A stretch of DNA of 64,000 nt from the NCBI RefSeq assembly GCF_017813235.1, contig NZ_JAGISH010000014.1, forward strand, positions 21,662 through 85,661. The letters run 5' to 3'. This DNA comes from Sagittula salina. GTDB taxonomy: Bacteria > Pseudomonadota > Alphaproteobacteria > Rhodobacterales > Rhodobacteraceae. Positions 18,167-26,227 of the stretch are shown in pieces. A program made the translations under genes and the position numbers. The stretch's first letter is position 1, and each line of letters begins with the position of its first letter. The notes beneath the pieces are model-generated. The model was not told the DNA's origin. It saw nothing but the letters and a program-made list of their open reading frames with translations, and made no database searches.

Positions 18167-19026
18167 CAGAACATCTTTCGGAAGGCGGGCAGGAGCGGGG
18201 CGATGACTTCGCGTCCGTACAGGCTGCGAGCGCCTTCCTCGGCGGCGCCGCTGCGGCGGGTGATTTCGGAGGTCCAGAAGTGGCTGGCGGGCAGGGCGGG
18301 CGGCTGGGGCCGCGCGTCCTGGGTCGAAAGATGCGGCATGCGGCCCGTGGTGTTTCCACCCCCGCTCGCGGCGGCCAGTTCGCGGAAGGTGTCGAGCCGG
18401 TCGTTGGCGATCTGGAGGTTGCCCTTGAGGCGATCGAGGTAGGCGGTCTGATATTGCTCGGTGCCTGAATGATAACGCGTGGCGGCGGTGGTCCAGTCCC
18501 CGGTCCGGCTGTGGAGCCGGGTCAGGAACCGCGCCGCGTAATCCACGTTGCGGGCCGGGTCAAAGCCCTGTTCCGGGGTCACGAAGGCCTCCGGGTGCCA
18601 GCGCAGATTGATCTGCATACAGCCCACGTCGACCGATTCGACGCCCACATCGAGTTGCGCCCGTACCCAGTCCGAAGCCGCGTCGGCATCGGGGAAATAG
18701 CGCCCGTCGCCCTCGGCGTTGGCGGCGTAGGGCCAGACGGTCAGTTCGCCCTTGTGCATGATCCCGGCCTCCTGCAGTCCGATGGCCAGCAGCAGGTTGC
18801 CGGGGATGCGGTAGCGCAGTTGAGCGTGCAGGATCTCGCGGATGCAGGCGCCGCTGGCGTCGCCGGAGGCGGGCCGGGGCGTCTGCAGGGGTTCGGCAAG
18901 CGCGGCCTCGGTGCGGGGAGCGGGGCGGTAGAAATCGGCCCATTCCGCCTGTCCGGGCCGTGTCCCGGCCAGCAGGGCGGGCAACGCCAGTGCAAGCAGT
19001 CCGACCCGGCGCAGCAAGGCTACCAT
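18166..19026 (-). CDS. Lytic transglycosylase (SLT domain) in the flagellar export operon
   Basis: The 286-residue protein has an N-terminal signal peptide (LLALALPALLAGTRPGQA). The SLT-type domain around residues 75-200 has a candidate catalytic Glu in AIGLQEAG, then CMQINLRWHPEAF and ARFLTRLHSRTGDWTTAATRYHSG. It would cut peptidoglycan in the periplasm, plausibly to let the rod pass, since FlgJ in this cluster lacks a muramidase domain. The gene sits between fliQ and flhA with 1-nt overlaps on each side. Confidence 0.85.
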   Translation of the reverse strand: MVALLRRVGLLALALPALLAGTRPGQAEWADFYRPAPRTEAALAEPLQTPRPASGDASGACIREILHAQLRYRIPGNLLLAIGLQEAGIMHKGELTVWPYAANAEGDGRYFPDADAASDWVRAQLDVGVESVDVGCMQINLRWHPEAFVTPEQGFDPARNVDYAARFLTRLHSRTGDWTTAATRYHSGTEQYQTAYLDRLKGNLQIANDRLDTFRELAAASGGGNTTGRMPHLSTQDARPQPPALPASHFWTSEITRRSGAAEEGARSLYGREVIAPLLPAFRKMF

Positions 19027-19295
19027 TACAGGCCCCCGTTCATCATCATGTCAAAGGCCTGGTCCGAAAGCGATTTCACGACCGTGTACATCAATGGCAT
19101 GAAGACCAGCAGGCCGATGAATATGGCCACGATCTTTGGCACGAATGTCAGGGTCATTTCCTGGATCTGGGTCAGCGCCTGAAACAGAGCGATGGCCAGA
19201 CCGACGACAAGCGCGATCGCCATGATCGGCCCGGCCGCATAGAGCACCGCAAGCAGGGCGTCGGACAGGACTGCGTAGGTATCGCTCTCGTTCAC
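19026..19295 (-). CDS. fliQ: Flagellar export gate protein FliQ
   Basis: This is an 89-residue protein with two membrane helices and the conserved GLAIALFQALTQIQEMTLTF segment and PKI motif. FliQ is a small structural subunit of the FliPQR gate. It lies between fliE and the transglycosylase gene. Confidence 0.95.
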   Translation of the reverse strand: MNESDTYAVLSDALLAVLYAAGPIMAIALVVGLAIALFQALTQIQEMTLTFVPKIVAIFIGLLVFMPLMYTVVKSLSDQAFDMMMNGGL

Positions 19296-19312
19296 TGCCC
19301 GCCTCCTGCGCG

Positions 19313-19645
19313 TCAGATCGGCATTCGGGTGATTTCCTGGTAGGCTTCGACCAACTTGTCGCGAACCGAAACAGCCACCCGCACGGTGGAGTCCAGTTCC
19401 AGCGTCGCCTCGACCACGGCCTGCGTGCTGGCGGAGCCGGTGAGCCCGCCCTTGGCTGTGGCCTCGGCCTCGCGCATGGATGCCGCCGCATCATGCCCGG
19501 CGCGTGCGAGCATATCGCCAAAGCTGGTGTTCTGCGTCTCTTCGGCGGTCGGCGGCACTTGCAGTGACGACATCTCGCGCGACGCACGATAGGCGCCCGA
19601 GGCCTGATTGACAGAGAGCAGGGAGGTGGTGAGGGGATCAGCCAT
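19313..19645 (-). CDS. fliE: Flagellar hook-basal body protein FliE
   Basis: The 110-residue protein has the FliE C-terminal helix (VVEATLELDSTVRVAVSVRDKLVEAYQEITRMPI, seen as STVRVAVSVRDKLVEAYQEI). FliE joins the MS ring to the rod and is an early export substrate. It follows flgC by 13 nt, in the standard flgB-flgC-fliE order. Confidence 0.93.
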   Translation of the reverse strand: MADPLTTSLLSVNQASGAYRASREMSSLQVPPTAEETQNTSFGDMLARAGHDAAASMREAEATAKGGLTGSASTQAVVEATLELDSTVRVAVSVRDKLVEAYQEITRMPI

Positions 19646-19658
19646 GCCGGATCACGTC

Positions 19659-20069
19659 CTATTTGAGCAGATCGAGCAACTGCGAACGCATTCCGCGTGC
19701 GGTTTCGAACATGTTGAGGTTGGCCTGATAGCTGCGCGATGCTTCGCGCATGTTGCTCATTTCCAGAATGGTCGAGACATTGGGCATCTTGACGAAGCCT
19801 TCGCCATCGGCGGCCGGGTGCGACGGGTCGTAGCGCAGTTCGAACCGGGAGGTGTCATAAGACACGCTTTCGACCTCGACCATGGAGGCGCCCGAATCGC
19901 GGTCCACGACTTCCTGAAAGGACACCATCTTGCGGCGGTAGGGATCTTCGCCCGCTGCGGTGCCGGTGGAATTGGCGTTGGCGACGTTCTCGGAGACGAT
20001 CTTCAAACGCTGGCCCTCGGCGCGCATGCCGCTGGCGGCGACGGAGAGAACTGATTTCAGGGGATCCAT
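19659..20069 (-). CDS. flgC: Flagellar proximal rod protein FlgC
   Basis: The 136-residue protein has the rod signature SAASGMRAEGQRLKIVSENVANANSTG at its N-terminus (ENVANANS core) and the C-terminal MREASRSYQANLNMFETARG helix. FlgC is a proximal rod component. It is the second gene of the flgB operon, 11 nt after flgB. Confidence 0.95.
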   Translation of the reverse strand: MDPLKSVLSVAASGMRAEGQRLKIVSENVANANSTGTAAGEDPYRRKMVSFQEVVDRDSGASMVEVESVSYDTSRFELRYDPSHPAADGEGFVKMPNVSTILEMSNMREASRSYQANLNMFETARGMRSQLLDLLK

Positions 20070-20080
20070 GGTATTTCCCT

Positions 20081-20482
20081 TCAGCGCGTGCCGGTGGCGG
20101 CGATGGTCAGCAGGGCGTGGCCCTTGCGATAAAGCTCGGCCGCGAGCCGGTAGCTGCCTGCGACGTCGGCGGCGGCCATGGTCTGCTGTTCCAATTGTAC
20201 GGTATTGCCGCTTATGCTCGATTCCGGCGCGTCGCGGTCGATGTCGACGCGGACGCCCTCTGGCGTGGCCTGATCGCCGGTAATGTGCTGAGCGCTGGTC
20301 ACGGCCAGTCCTTGCCGGGGTGCGTTCTTTTGCACCATTTCATCGAACGCGCTGATTTCCTTCGCCTTGTAATTCGCCGTGTCGGCGTTGGCGATGTTCT
20401 GCGAAATCACCGATTGTCGCGTGCCCAGCCAGCTCATCCGCTGGGACGCGAGCTGAAAGAATGACATCTCACCAAGCTTCAT
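20081..20482 (-). CDS. flgB: Flagellar proximal rod protein FlgB
   Basis: The 133-residue protein begins MKLGEMSFFQLASQRMSWLG and contains the rod motif SQNIANADTANYKAKE. The start at 20482 is supported by AAGGAAAAGGAAA just upstream; the internal ATG at 20467 is possible. It is the first gene of the flgB-flgC-fliE-fliQ-SLT-flhA-fliR-flhB operon and is divergent from fliI. Confidence 0.93.
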   Translation of the reverse strand: MKLGEMSFFQLASQRMSWLGTRQSVISQNIANADTANYKAKEISAFDEMVQKNAPRQGLAVTSAQHITGDQATPEGVRVDIDRDAPESSISGNTVQLEQQTMAAADVAGSYRLAAELYRKGHALLTIAATGTR

Positions 20483-20549
20483 GAGGCGTTTCCTTTTCCT
20501 TGATACAAGGATAACATGATTAAAACACGCACTGCAATGGATAGACGTC
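20483..20549. promoter_or_regulatory. Divergent flgB/fliI promoter region with TCCTTG-ATA-CAAGGA repeat
   Basis: This 67-bp gap separates the two divergent flagellar operons. TCCTTG at 20497-20502 and CAAGGA at 20506-20511 form an inverted repeat. The right half extends as ACAAGGATAA (20505-20514), the same core found in other flagellar gaps in this window. It may be a regulator site. Part of the left half lies in the purine-rich ribosome-binding region of flgB, so function is uncertain. Confidence 0.5.
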
Positions 20550-21887
20550 ATGCATACCGCGTTTTCAGAGCTAACTAGTCTTGCCAGGGGCATGGACAGG
20601 GCCAGCGTCGCAGGGGAGGTCGTCTCCGCGCTCGGATTGGTACTGACAGTGTCCGGCCTGCAACGTGCGGTGGGAATCGGGGCGCATTGCACGGTGGAAG
20701 GCAGTGGCGGACCGGTGCTGGCCGAAGTCGTCGGCATCGACGCGGCGGGCACGCGGCTTTTGCCTTTCGGCACGTGGGACGGTGTCCGGGTGGGCGACCG
20801 GGTGAGCGTGACGCAGGGCGGGGCTGAGTTGCGCCCGGACGATGCGTGGATCGGACGTGTGATGGACGCGCTCGGGCGGCCGCTGGATGGGCAGGGACGC
20901 CTACCAGAAGGGGCGGAGCCCCGGGCCTTGCGGGCCGCGCCGCCGCCCGCGTTCCAGCGCCGCCGGGTCGGGCCCCGCCTGTCGACGCAGGTGCGGGTGA
21001 TGGACGCCTTCACACCGCTTTGCCGGGGGCAGCGCATGGGGGTCTTTGCGGGTTCCGGTGTCGGCAAGTCGACGATGATGGCGATGCTGGCTCGCAATGC
21101 GGAGGCTGACGTGATCGTGGTCGGCCTCGTCGGTGAGCGCGGCCGCGAAGTGCAGGATTTCATTCAGGACGATCTGGGCGCGGAGGGGCTGGAGCGTTCG
21201 GTCGTTGTGGTCTCCACCGGGGATGAACCACCTTTGATGCGGCGGCAGGCGGCCTGGACAGCGACGGCGGTGGCGGAGCATTTCCGCGATCAGGGCAAAC
21301 AGGTCCTGTTGCTTGTCGACAGCGTGACGCGCTTTGCTGCCGCGCAGCGGGAAATCGGACTGGCCGGGGGTGAACCGCCGACGGCAAAAGGCTACCCGCC
21401 CACCACCTTCACCGAACTGCCGCGCATGATGGAGCGTGCCGGACCCGGCACGGGTGAAAGCGGCGATATTACCGCGCTGTATACCGTGCTTGTGGACGGC
21501 GGCGACATGGATGACCCGGTGGCGGATGCGGTGCGGGGGATCATGGACGGGCATATCGTGCTGGACCGCCGTATAGCGGAGCAGGGGCGCTTTCCGGCGG
21601 TCAGCCTGCTGCGCTCGATCTCGCGGATGCTGCCGGACTGCCACACGCCGGAGGAGTTTGCGATCTACCGCGCCGCCCGGCGGGCCGCCGCGCGGTATGC
21701 CGACATGGAGGAGTTGATCCGCATCGGCGCCTATCGCAAAGGCAGTGATGCGGATGTCGACGCCGCCATACGCCTGAGCGGTCCGCTCGATACGCTGCTG
21801 ACGCAGGGCAAGCGCGAAGCGACCGCGGCGGGAGAAACCTTCGCCGCGCTCGCGGCCTGCCTCGACGAGGCGGGCATCGCGCCCTAG
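20550..21887 (+). CDS. fliI: Flagellum-specific ATPase FliI
   Basis: The 445-residue F1-type ATPase has a Walker A motif GSGVGKST near residue 168, GLVGERGREVQDF, a Walker B-like LLLVDSVTRFA, and GEPPTAKGYPP. FliI energises export of flagellar proteins with FliH and FliJ. It is transcribed alone, and its stop overlaps that of the convergent fliJ (CTAG), so fliI and fliJ sit tail to tail on opposite strands. Confidence 0.96.
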   Translation: MHTAFSELTSLARGMDRASVAGEVVSALGLVLTVSGLQRAVGIGAHCTVEGSGGPVLAEVVGIDAAGTRLLPFGTWDGVRVGDRVSVTQGGAELRPDDAWIGRVMDALGRPLDGQGRLPEGAEPRALRAAPPPAFQRRRVGPRLSTQVRVMDAFTPLCRGQRMGVFAGSGVGKSTMMAMLARNAEADVIVVGLVGERGREVQDFIQDDLGAEGLERSVVVVSTGDEPPLMRRQAAWTATAVAEHFRDQGKQVLLLVDSVTRFAAAQREIGLAGGEPPTAKGYPPTTFTELPRMMERAGPGTGESGDITALYTVLVDGGDMDDPVADAVRGIMDGHIVLDRRIAEQGRFPAVSLLRSISRMLPDCHTPEEFAIYRAARRAAARYADMEELIRIGAYRKGSDADVDAAIRLSGPLDTLLTQGKREATAAGETFAALAACLDEAGIAP

Positions 21888-22318
21888 ACCCGGTCGGGCT
21901 GGCCCCAGCGCAGGAGCGATATTTCGTCCTGAGCCTTTTCCTCGCGTTTCGCCTTTTCGATGCGTTCTTCGCGCAGACGGGTCTGGTGCAGGATCTCGAA
22001 AGTCTTCTGTTCGGCCAGCGCGTCGCGCAGCGCATCCTCTGCGCGCGCCAGTTCGGGGGCGAGCTTCGCAGCCGCCGCGGTGTTGCGGTCTACCTCCTGC
22101 CGGATGGAGCGGATAAACCGCCCGAGGTAGGGCGCGCCCTCCAATCCTTCGATGCGGGATTCGCCGGTCAGCCGCCCCAGCAGCGCTTCTTTCTCCGCTT
22201 CGAAGGTGCTCATGCGGGCACGGATTTCGCCTACGGCGCGCGCCTTGTCCTCCGTCTCCAGCCGCTTCACGCGGGCCATGATCTCGAGCGCGCGCAGCCT
22301 GCGGGGGTCAGTGGCCAT
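21884..22318 (-). CDS. fliJ: FliJ-like flagellar coiled-coil protein
   Basis: The 144-residue protein is almost entirely charged helix (e.g. AEDALRDALAEQKTFEILHQ then REERIEKAKREEKAQDE), as expected for FliJ, the stalk protein between FliI and FlhA. Sequence similarity is weak, so the call rests on length, coiled coil and position beside fliI. It is the last gene of the motA operon, overlapping the small upstream gene by 11 nt. Confidence 0.65.
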   Translation of the reverse strand: MATDPRRLRALEIMARVKRLETEDKARAVGEIRARMSTFEAEKEALLGRLTGESRIEGLEGAPYLGRFIRSIRQEVDRNTAAAAKLAPELARAEDALRDALAEQKTFEILHQTRLREERIEKAKREEKAQDEISLLRWGQPDRV

Positions 22319-22580
22319 TAGAGTGATCGGGTTTCGCAGTGGGCGTCTGCGGATCGCTGTCGGCGGGCGCGCCCGACAGCTTCAGGCGGATTGCGGCGAG
22401 CGTGGCGGGGTCGAACCCTGCGCCGGACGGGGGCAGGACGCTGAGTTGCCCGGCCTTGGCCGCAGAGCGGAAGGCGGGGTCCTTGGCTCCGGCGCCATCT
22501 TCCGGACCGCTCGCCGCCCGCAAGGCAGAGCCCGGCACGCAGAAGAGCAGGCAAAGGCAGATGAGCCCGCGCCCGGTCAT
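22308..22580 (-). CDS. Small exported protein between motA and fliJ
   Basis: This is a 90-residue protein with an N-terminal signal sequence (GLICLCLLFCVPGSALRA) and a short Pro/Asp/Ala-rich remainder. The start overlaps the motA stop (ATGA) and the end overlaps fliJ. I recognise no family. The tight overlaps suggest a real co-translated gene, possibly a periplasmic accessory to the stator. Confidence 0.6.
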   Translation of the reverse strand: MTGRGLICLCLLFCVPGSALRAASGPEDGAGAKDPAFRSAAKAGQLSVLPPSGAGFDPATLAAIRLKLSGAPADSDPQTPTAKPDHSNGH

Positions 22581-23443
22581 GCTGCGGGCAGTTCTTTTTG
22601 CAACGCCTCGACAGCGTAGAAATCCGGCTGCATGCGCGTCGGGATATTGCCCCGGCCGATCTCGACGCAGATGCTGGGCGGGTGATCGGAGACCATCGCA
22701 ACAAAGACGTCGCGGATCACGTGGTAGAAAATGCCGTCCTCGTCCTCGATCTGCTTCAGTCGACCAGAGATCGGCTGCACCATGCAATAGGCGAGGAATA
22801 CGCCGAGGAAGGTCCCAACCAGAGCCCCGCCGATCATCGAGCCGAGGATTTCCGGCGGCTGGTCGATGGAGGACATCGTCTTGATCACGCCCAGGACGGC
22901 GGCAACGATGCCGATGGCGGGCAGGCCGTCGGCCACCTGCTGGATGGCATTGGCCGATTCCAGCGATTCATGGTGGTGCTTCTTGATCTTGCGCGTGATC
23001 ACGTCCTCGGTGGCGTACTTGTCCTCGAACTGCATCGACAACATGCGAAAGCTGTCGCGGATGAGGTCGACGGCGAAATGGTCGGCCATGATCTTCGGAT
23101 AGCGCGAGAAGATCTCGCTGCTCTCGGGCTGCTCGATGTGACCGTCGAGGGCGATGATCCCGCGTGTCTTGTAAAGGCGCGTAAGCTCGAACATCAGATT
23201 GAGCAGGTCGGTGTAGTCCTGCCCCTTCCACTTCGGACCCTTCATCACCTTGAGGATGCCTGCGGCGGAACCCTTGATGACATGAAAGCCGTTGGCGATC
23301 ACGAATGCGCCAAGCGCGGCGCCGATGATCATCATGCCTTCGAAGGGCAGCGCGTGCAGGACAATGTCCATCTTGCCGCCGGACAGCATGAACCCCCCGA
23401 AGACGAGGCCGAAAACGAGTAGTAGTCCGAGGATGAGTGTCAT
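22577..23443 (-). CDS. motA: Flagellar motor stator protein MotA
   Basis: The 288-residue protein has four membrane helices (two N-terminal, two near residues 165-235), a cytoplasmic loop with ELTRLYKTRG, and the conserved prolines in GLPAIGIVAAVLG and in MVQPISGRL. With MotB it forms the proton channel that drives rotation. It heads a minus-strand operon (motA, small exported protein, fliJ), whereas motB is 2.8 kb away on the other strand. Confidence 0.95.
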   Translation of the reverse strand: MTLILGLLLVFGLVFGGFMLSGGKMDIVLHALPFEGMMIIGAALGAFVIANGFHVIKGSAAGILKVMKGPKWKGQDYTDLLNLMFELTRLYKTRGIIALDGHIEQPESSEIFSRYPKIMADHFAVDLIRDSFRMLSMQFEDKYATEDVITRKIKKHHHESLESANAIQQVADGLPAIGIVAAVLGVIKTMSSIDQPPEILGSMIGGALVGTFLGVFLAYCMVQPISGRLKQIEDEDGIFYHVIRDVFVAMVSDHPPSICVEIGRGNIPTRMQPDFYAVEALQKELPAA

Positions 23444-23583
23444 GGTCCATGCTCTCCCGTCGTTGCGATGTGGTGCCGGGCGTCCAATCTCTTCTTGTTA
23501 GTTCATATGGATATTTGACATCGGTTCAAGTATAAACAAGAATAGATTTCGGACATTCAAGAACAGGCTAGGAAGTTGCTACC
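23444..23583. promoter_or_regulatory. Divergent motA / 355-aa gene promoter region
   Basis: This 140-bp gap is AT-richer than its surroundings. TCAAGTATAA at 23526-23535 differs by one base from the TCAAGGATAA core seen in other flagellar gaps, and a second TTCAAG occurs at 23557-23562. No consensus -35/-10 pair could be assigned with certainty. Confidence 0.4.
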
Positions 23584-24651
23584 GTGAGCGCCGAAAAGCT
23601 TGCATATTTCTTCGAGGCCAGCGACCTCGCGACGGTGTTCGGTGACTGGCCGGCAGAGGTCGGGCTTGTGCTGTGTCTCGACGCCGCGGGGGCCTGCGAG
23701 ATGCTGCTGCATCATGCGGAGGAGGATCGCGAGACGGCCGTTCTGCGCAAGGCGGCGGCCCTGCTGGGTGCCGACAAGGGCGGCTTTGCCGTGGTGCCGG
23801 AAATGGCAGGCCACCCCACCAGACGCATCGTTTTTTCCGATCAGCAAAAGCTTTTGGCGCTGGTTGAAAGCGAAGGCGACATCGCCGAACTGGCGGCGGA
23901 TTTCCTGCTGAACTACCGATTCGAGAAGGAGCGTGCCGCGAAGGCCGCCCTGGCAGAGAAGATCGCGGCCAAGGCTGTCGCTTTGAAACCCGACTCCGGG
24001 AAGGGGCGCAAGGCAGAGCCGGTGGTGCAGCCGTTCCGCTGGCGCCCGCGCCTGCATCTGTCGGAACTGCGCTCGACGCCGCCGGTAAAGCGCCGAACCA
24101 ATGCGATCCCCGAGGGGTACGTCCCGGCCGAGGCGCTATCGGCCGAAGACTGGCAAATCCTCGACGCCGAATTGCGGGTGGATCACCGCGGCGTGCGTCT
24201 GCTGCTGGCGCCCGAGCAGGTGACGATAAAGACCGTCACGCGGCTGGTGCAGGAGGTCGGTTTCAGCGAGGAATCGGCGCGTTTCGTTGTTCCGCGCAAG
24301 GCGGTGGACGACTGGAAGCCGGGTGAGCCGCTGGTCATCGACATGCCGGAGTCGCGCTTCCCCGACAGCGTGCGGCGCAGGCTTGCCGCGGGCGCACGCG
24401 CGGCGGAGGTCACCATCACGGGCCGGGGCGTCTTTGTTACGCCCGGCGTGTTGCTGCCGCCCCCCGCGCCGCAGCCAGAGGCGGGCCCGCGCCGCCGCGG
24501 GTTCCTGTCGCCCATGTCGATGGGGATGATCGCCGTTACCATGGTGGGTCTGACCCTGGGTACGATGATCAACGCCGTGGAAATGCCCTCCAACGTACGG
24601 ACCGAACTGAGCGCCCTGCAGGAACTCGTTCACCGCGCGCGGAACCGATGA
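23584..24651 (+). CDS. Unknown flagellar-cluster protein with one C-terminal membrane segment
   Basis: The 355-residue protein has a GTG start after CTAGGAAG. Residues 1-110 form a globular region (FEASDLATVFGDWPAEVGLV), then a basic, Lys/Ala-rich linker (about 112-140). A second globular region (about 155-285) is followed by a Pro-rich stretch and a single hydrophobic helix (MGMIAVTMVGLTLGTMINAV, about 314-333) with a short charged tail. I recognise no domain. Placement between motA and regulators inside the flagellar cluster suggests a motility role, perhaps membrane-anchored with most of the protein in the cytoplasm. Confidence 0.75.
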   Translation: MSAEKLAYFFEASDLATVFGDWPAEVGLVLCLDAAGACEMLLHHAEEDRETAVLRKAAALLGADKGGFAVVPEMAGHPTRRIVFSDQQKLLALVESEGDIAELAADFLLNYRFEKERAAKAALAEKIAAKAVALKPDSGKGRKAEPVVQPFRWRPRLHLSELRSTPPVKRRTNAIPEGYVPAEALSAEDWQILDAELRVDHRGVRLLLAPEQVTIKTVTRLVQEVGFSEESARFVVPRKAVDDWKPGEPLVIDMPESRFPDSVRRRLAAGARAAEVTITGRGVFVTPGVLLPPPAPQPEAGPRRRGFLSPMSMGMIAVTMVGLTLGTMINAVEMPSNVRTELSALQELVHRARNR

Positions 24652-24653
24652 GA

Positions 24654-25331
24654 TCAGAGGGGCGGGGGGCGATGCATCGGGGACTGCAGAACGTAACCCT
24701 GCGCACGTATGGTGCGAACGTCGCATGTTCCGCCCGCCCGCTCGCGCAGTTTTTGACGGATGCGCGCGATGTGCACGTCAAAGCGTCGGTCGCCGTATTG
24801 CCAGTCGGTCTCTCCCAGTTCCTGAGCCAGCGCCGAGCGGGTCACGATTTCGTCGCGGCGGGCGCTGAGGCAGGCAAAGATACGTTCTTCGATCGGGGTC
24901 AGGCCCAGCTGCGCCACCCAGGCGGCGCGGAACGGGCTGTTGTCTGCCCGGCTGAGGCGCGCGGCAAGCCGGGCGCGCAGTTCAGCCGGGTTGGGGTTCG
25001 CCCGCAGGGCATCGTCGGCCCCTGCGGCAAAGGCTGCCACCGCGCCGTCGCTGCGGTCGCCGTGATCGACGGCAAGGATCACCGCGTCCTCGATCTGGCG
25101 CCGCACACTGGCGATCAGAGAGAGCATGGCGTTATCCTGCGCGCCGCGCGCGGAAAGCCCGACGATCATGGCAGACAGCGGTTCTCCCGGGGCGATCAGC
25201 GCGCCCACCTCGCTGGGACGGGTCCGTTTGAGCACGCGCGGCAGGCCGGCGCCGCGCATCAGATCGGCCCACTCGTTGCGGAGCGGGGCGTTGCGTTCGA
25301 CGACAAGGGTAAAGGAAGATCGGGAAGACAT
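24654..25331 (-). CDS. OmpR-like winged-helix regulator with a degenerate receiver domain (FtcR/Rem-like by context)
   Basis: The 225-residue protein starts at ATG 25331. Residues about 6-120 resemble a response-regulator receiver (FTLVVERNAPLRNEW at the start, FAAGADDALRANPNPAELRA at the end). The phosphoacceptor strand reads AMIVGLSARG with no Asp, the acidic pair is ER, and the usual Lys is missing. Residues about 138-218 are a Trans_reg_C winged helix (GLTPIEERIFACLSARRDE, FDVHIARIRQKLRE, IRAQGYVL). It is therefore probably phosphorylation-independent. Rhizobial FtcR/Rem flagellar regulators have a comparable size and location, so it is a strong candidate master regulator here. Confidence 0.8.
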   Translation of the reverse strand: MSSRSSFTLVVERNAPLRNEWADLMRGAGLPRVLKRTRPSEVGALIAPGEPLSAMIVGLSARGAQDNAMLSLIASVRRQIEDAVILAVDHGDRSDGAVAAFAAGADDALRANPNPAELRARLAARLSRADNSPFRAAWVAQLGLTPIEERIFACLSARRDEIVTRSALAQELGETDWQYGDRRFDVHIARIRQKLRERAGGTCDVRTIRAQGYVLQSPMHRPPPL

Positions 25332-25483
25332 GGGCTGCTTGGTGGTCGGGCGCTTCTTGCTTTGGTCGGGCGCGACGTTTTCGGCGCGGGCACCGGCCTG
25401 CGCGGGCCTTCGCGGGGGCGCCCTTGGAAAGCTGTAGACATATCCGGCCCTTGCGTCGAGAACAAGTTGGTGAGACCCGGCGT

Positions 25484-25741
25484 ATGAAGAGTATTGTGTT
25501 GCGCGTGTTGCGGCGTGTTTGGGCATCCCGGCGGGCGCCGCCCAGTTCCGGCTCCGGTCCGCTGACTTGCCTTGAGACTGGCCAGCGGATGCATCTGATG
25601 CGCCGCCATCTGCGCGAAACGCTCGACATGACACCCAAGGATTACCGCACGAAATGGGGACTTTCGGACGACGCCCCCCTCGTTTCCGATGCATACATAG
25701 AGCGGCGCAGTGCAGTTCGTGCCATGAAAGACCAAGGATAA
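25484..25741 (+). CDS. Short MucR/Ros-like protein lacking two zinc ligands
   Basis: The 85-residue protein starts at ATG 25484 (an in-frame TTG at 25424 would add 20 residues). The C-terminal half aligns with MucR: LTCLETGQRMHLMRRHLRET, then MTPKDYRTKWGLSDDAPLV. Compared with its neighbour, the second Cys is Thr and the last His is Leu, so the C2H2 zinc site is incomplete. The N-terminal region of full-length MucR is replaced by a short basic stretch. It sits 63 nt before an intact MucR gene and is divergent from the OmpR-like regulator. Confidence 0.7.
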   Translation: MKSIVLRVLRRVWASRRAPPSSGSGPLTCLETGQRMHLMRRHLRETLDMTPKDYRTKWGLSDDAPLVSDAYIERRSAVRAMKDQG

Positions 25742-25804
25742 GCTTGGGTTTCGTGAAAAGTGCGCTACAATAGGCAAGGTTATACAGCGTCGCGAGGCGG
25801 AAGC

Positions 25805-26218
25805 ATGGCAGGTCAGGAAGACACCAGAAGCGCAATCGGACGCATTGTGGCGGCCTATGCTTCGCGCCCCGACGTGGGGCCGGACGATATCGTGCAGCTT
25901 TATCACCGCCTGAGTGATGAGCTGACAGGCCCGTCGGCGGTCGCCGCCGACACGGTGGTGCAGGGCCGTCCTGCCCTGTCGCCCGAAAGCGCGGTAACGG
26001 AGGATAAGGTCTACTGCCTGTGTTGCGGGCGCGGCTTCAAGATGTTGAAGCGGCATCTGGGTTCCGAACACGGTATGACGGAGGCGGCGTATCGCGCCAC
26101 CTTTGGCCTGGCGGAGGACGTGCCGCTCGTCGCGCCCAGCTATTCGCGCAAGAAGGCGGCCCACGCCAAGGCGAAGGGGCTGGGCAAATACGACCGCTCT
26201 CCGGTGGGTCAGGACTAA
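25805..26218 (+). CDS. MucR/Ros-family zinc-finger transcriptional regulator
   Basis: This 137-residue protein matches full-length MucR. The N-terminal helical region (IGRIVAAYASRPDVGPDDIV) is the family's oligomerisation part, followed by the Ros zinc finger CLCCGRGFKMLKRHLGSEH (C-x2-C-x9-H-x4-H) and the MTEAAYRATFGLAEDVPLVAPSYS tail (MTEAAYRATFGL core). MucR proteins control motility and surface polysaccharides in alphaproteobacteria. motB begins 9 nt after its stop, so it may be co-transcribed with the stator gene. Confidence 0.87.
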   Translation: MAGQEDTRSAIGRIVAAYASRPDVGPDDIVQLYHRLSDELTGPSAVAADTVVQGRPALSPESAVTEDKVYCLCCGRGFKMLKRHLGSEHGMTEAAYRATFGLAEDVPLVAPSYSRKKAAHAKAKGLGKYDRSPVGQD

Positions 26219-26227
26219 GCAGACCCA

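Noticed and set aside
16085..18442. 785-codon plus-strand frame opposite flhA
   Set aside because: It is antisense to a full-length, well-conserved flhA, with low-complexity His/Asp/Arg composition.
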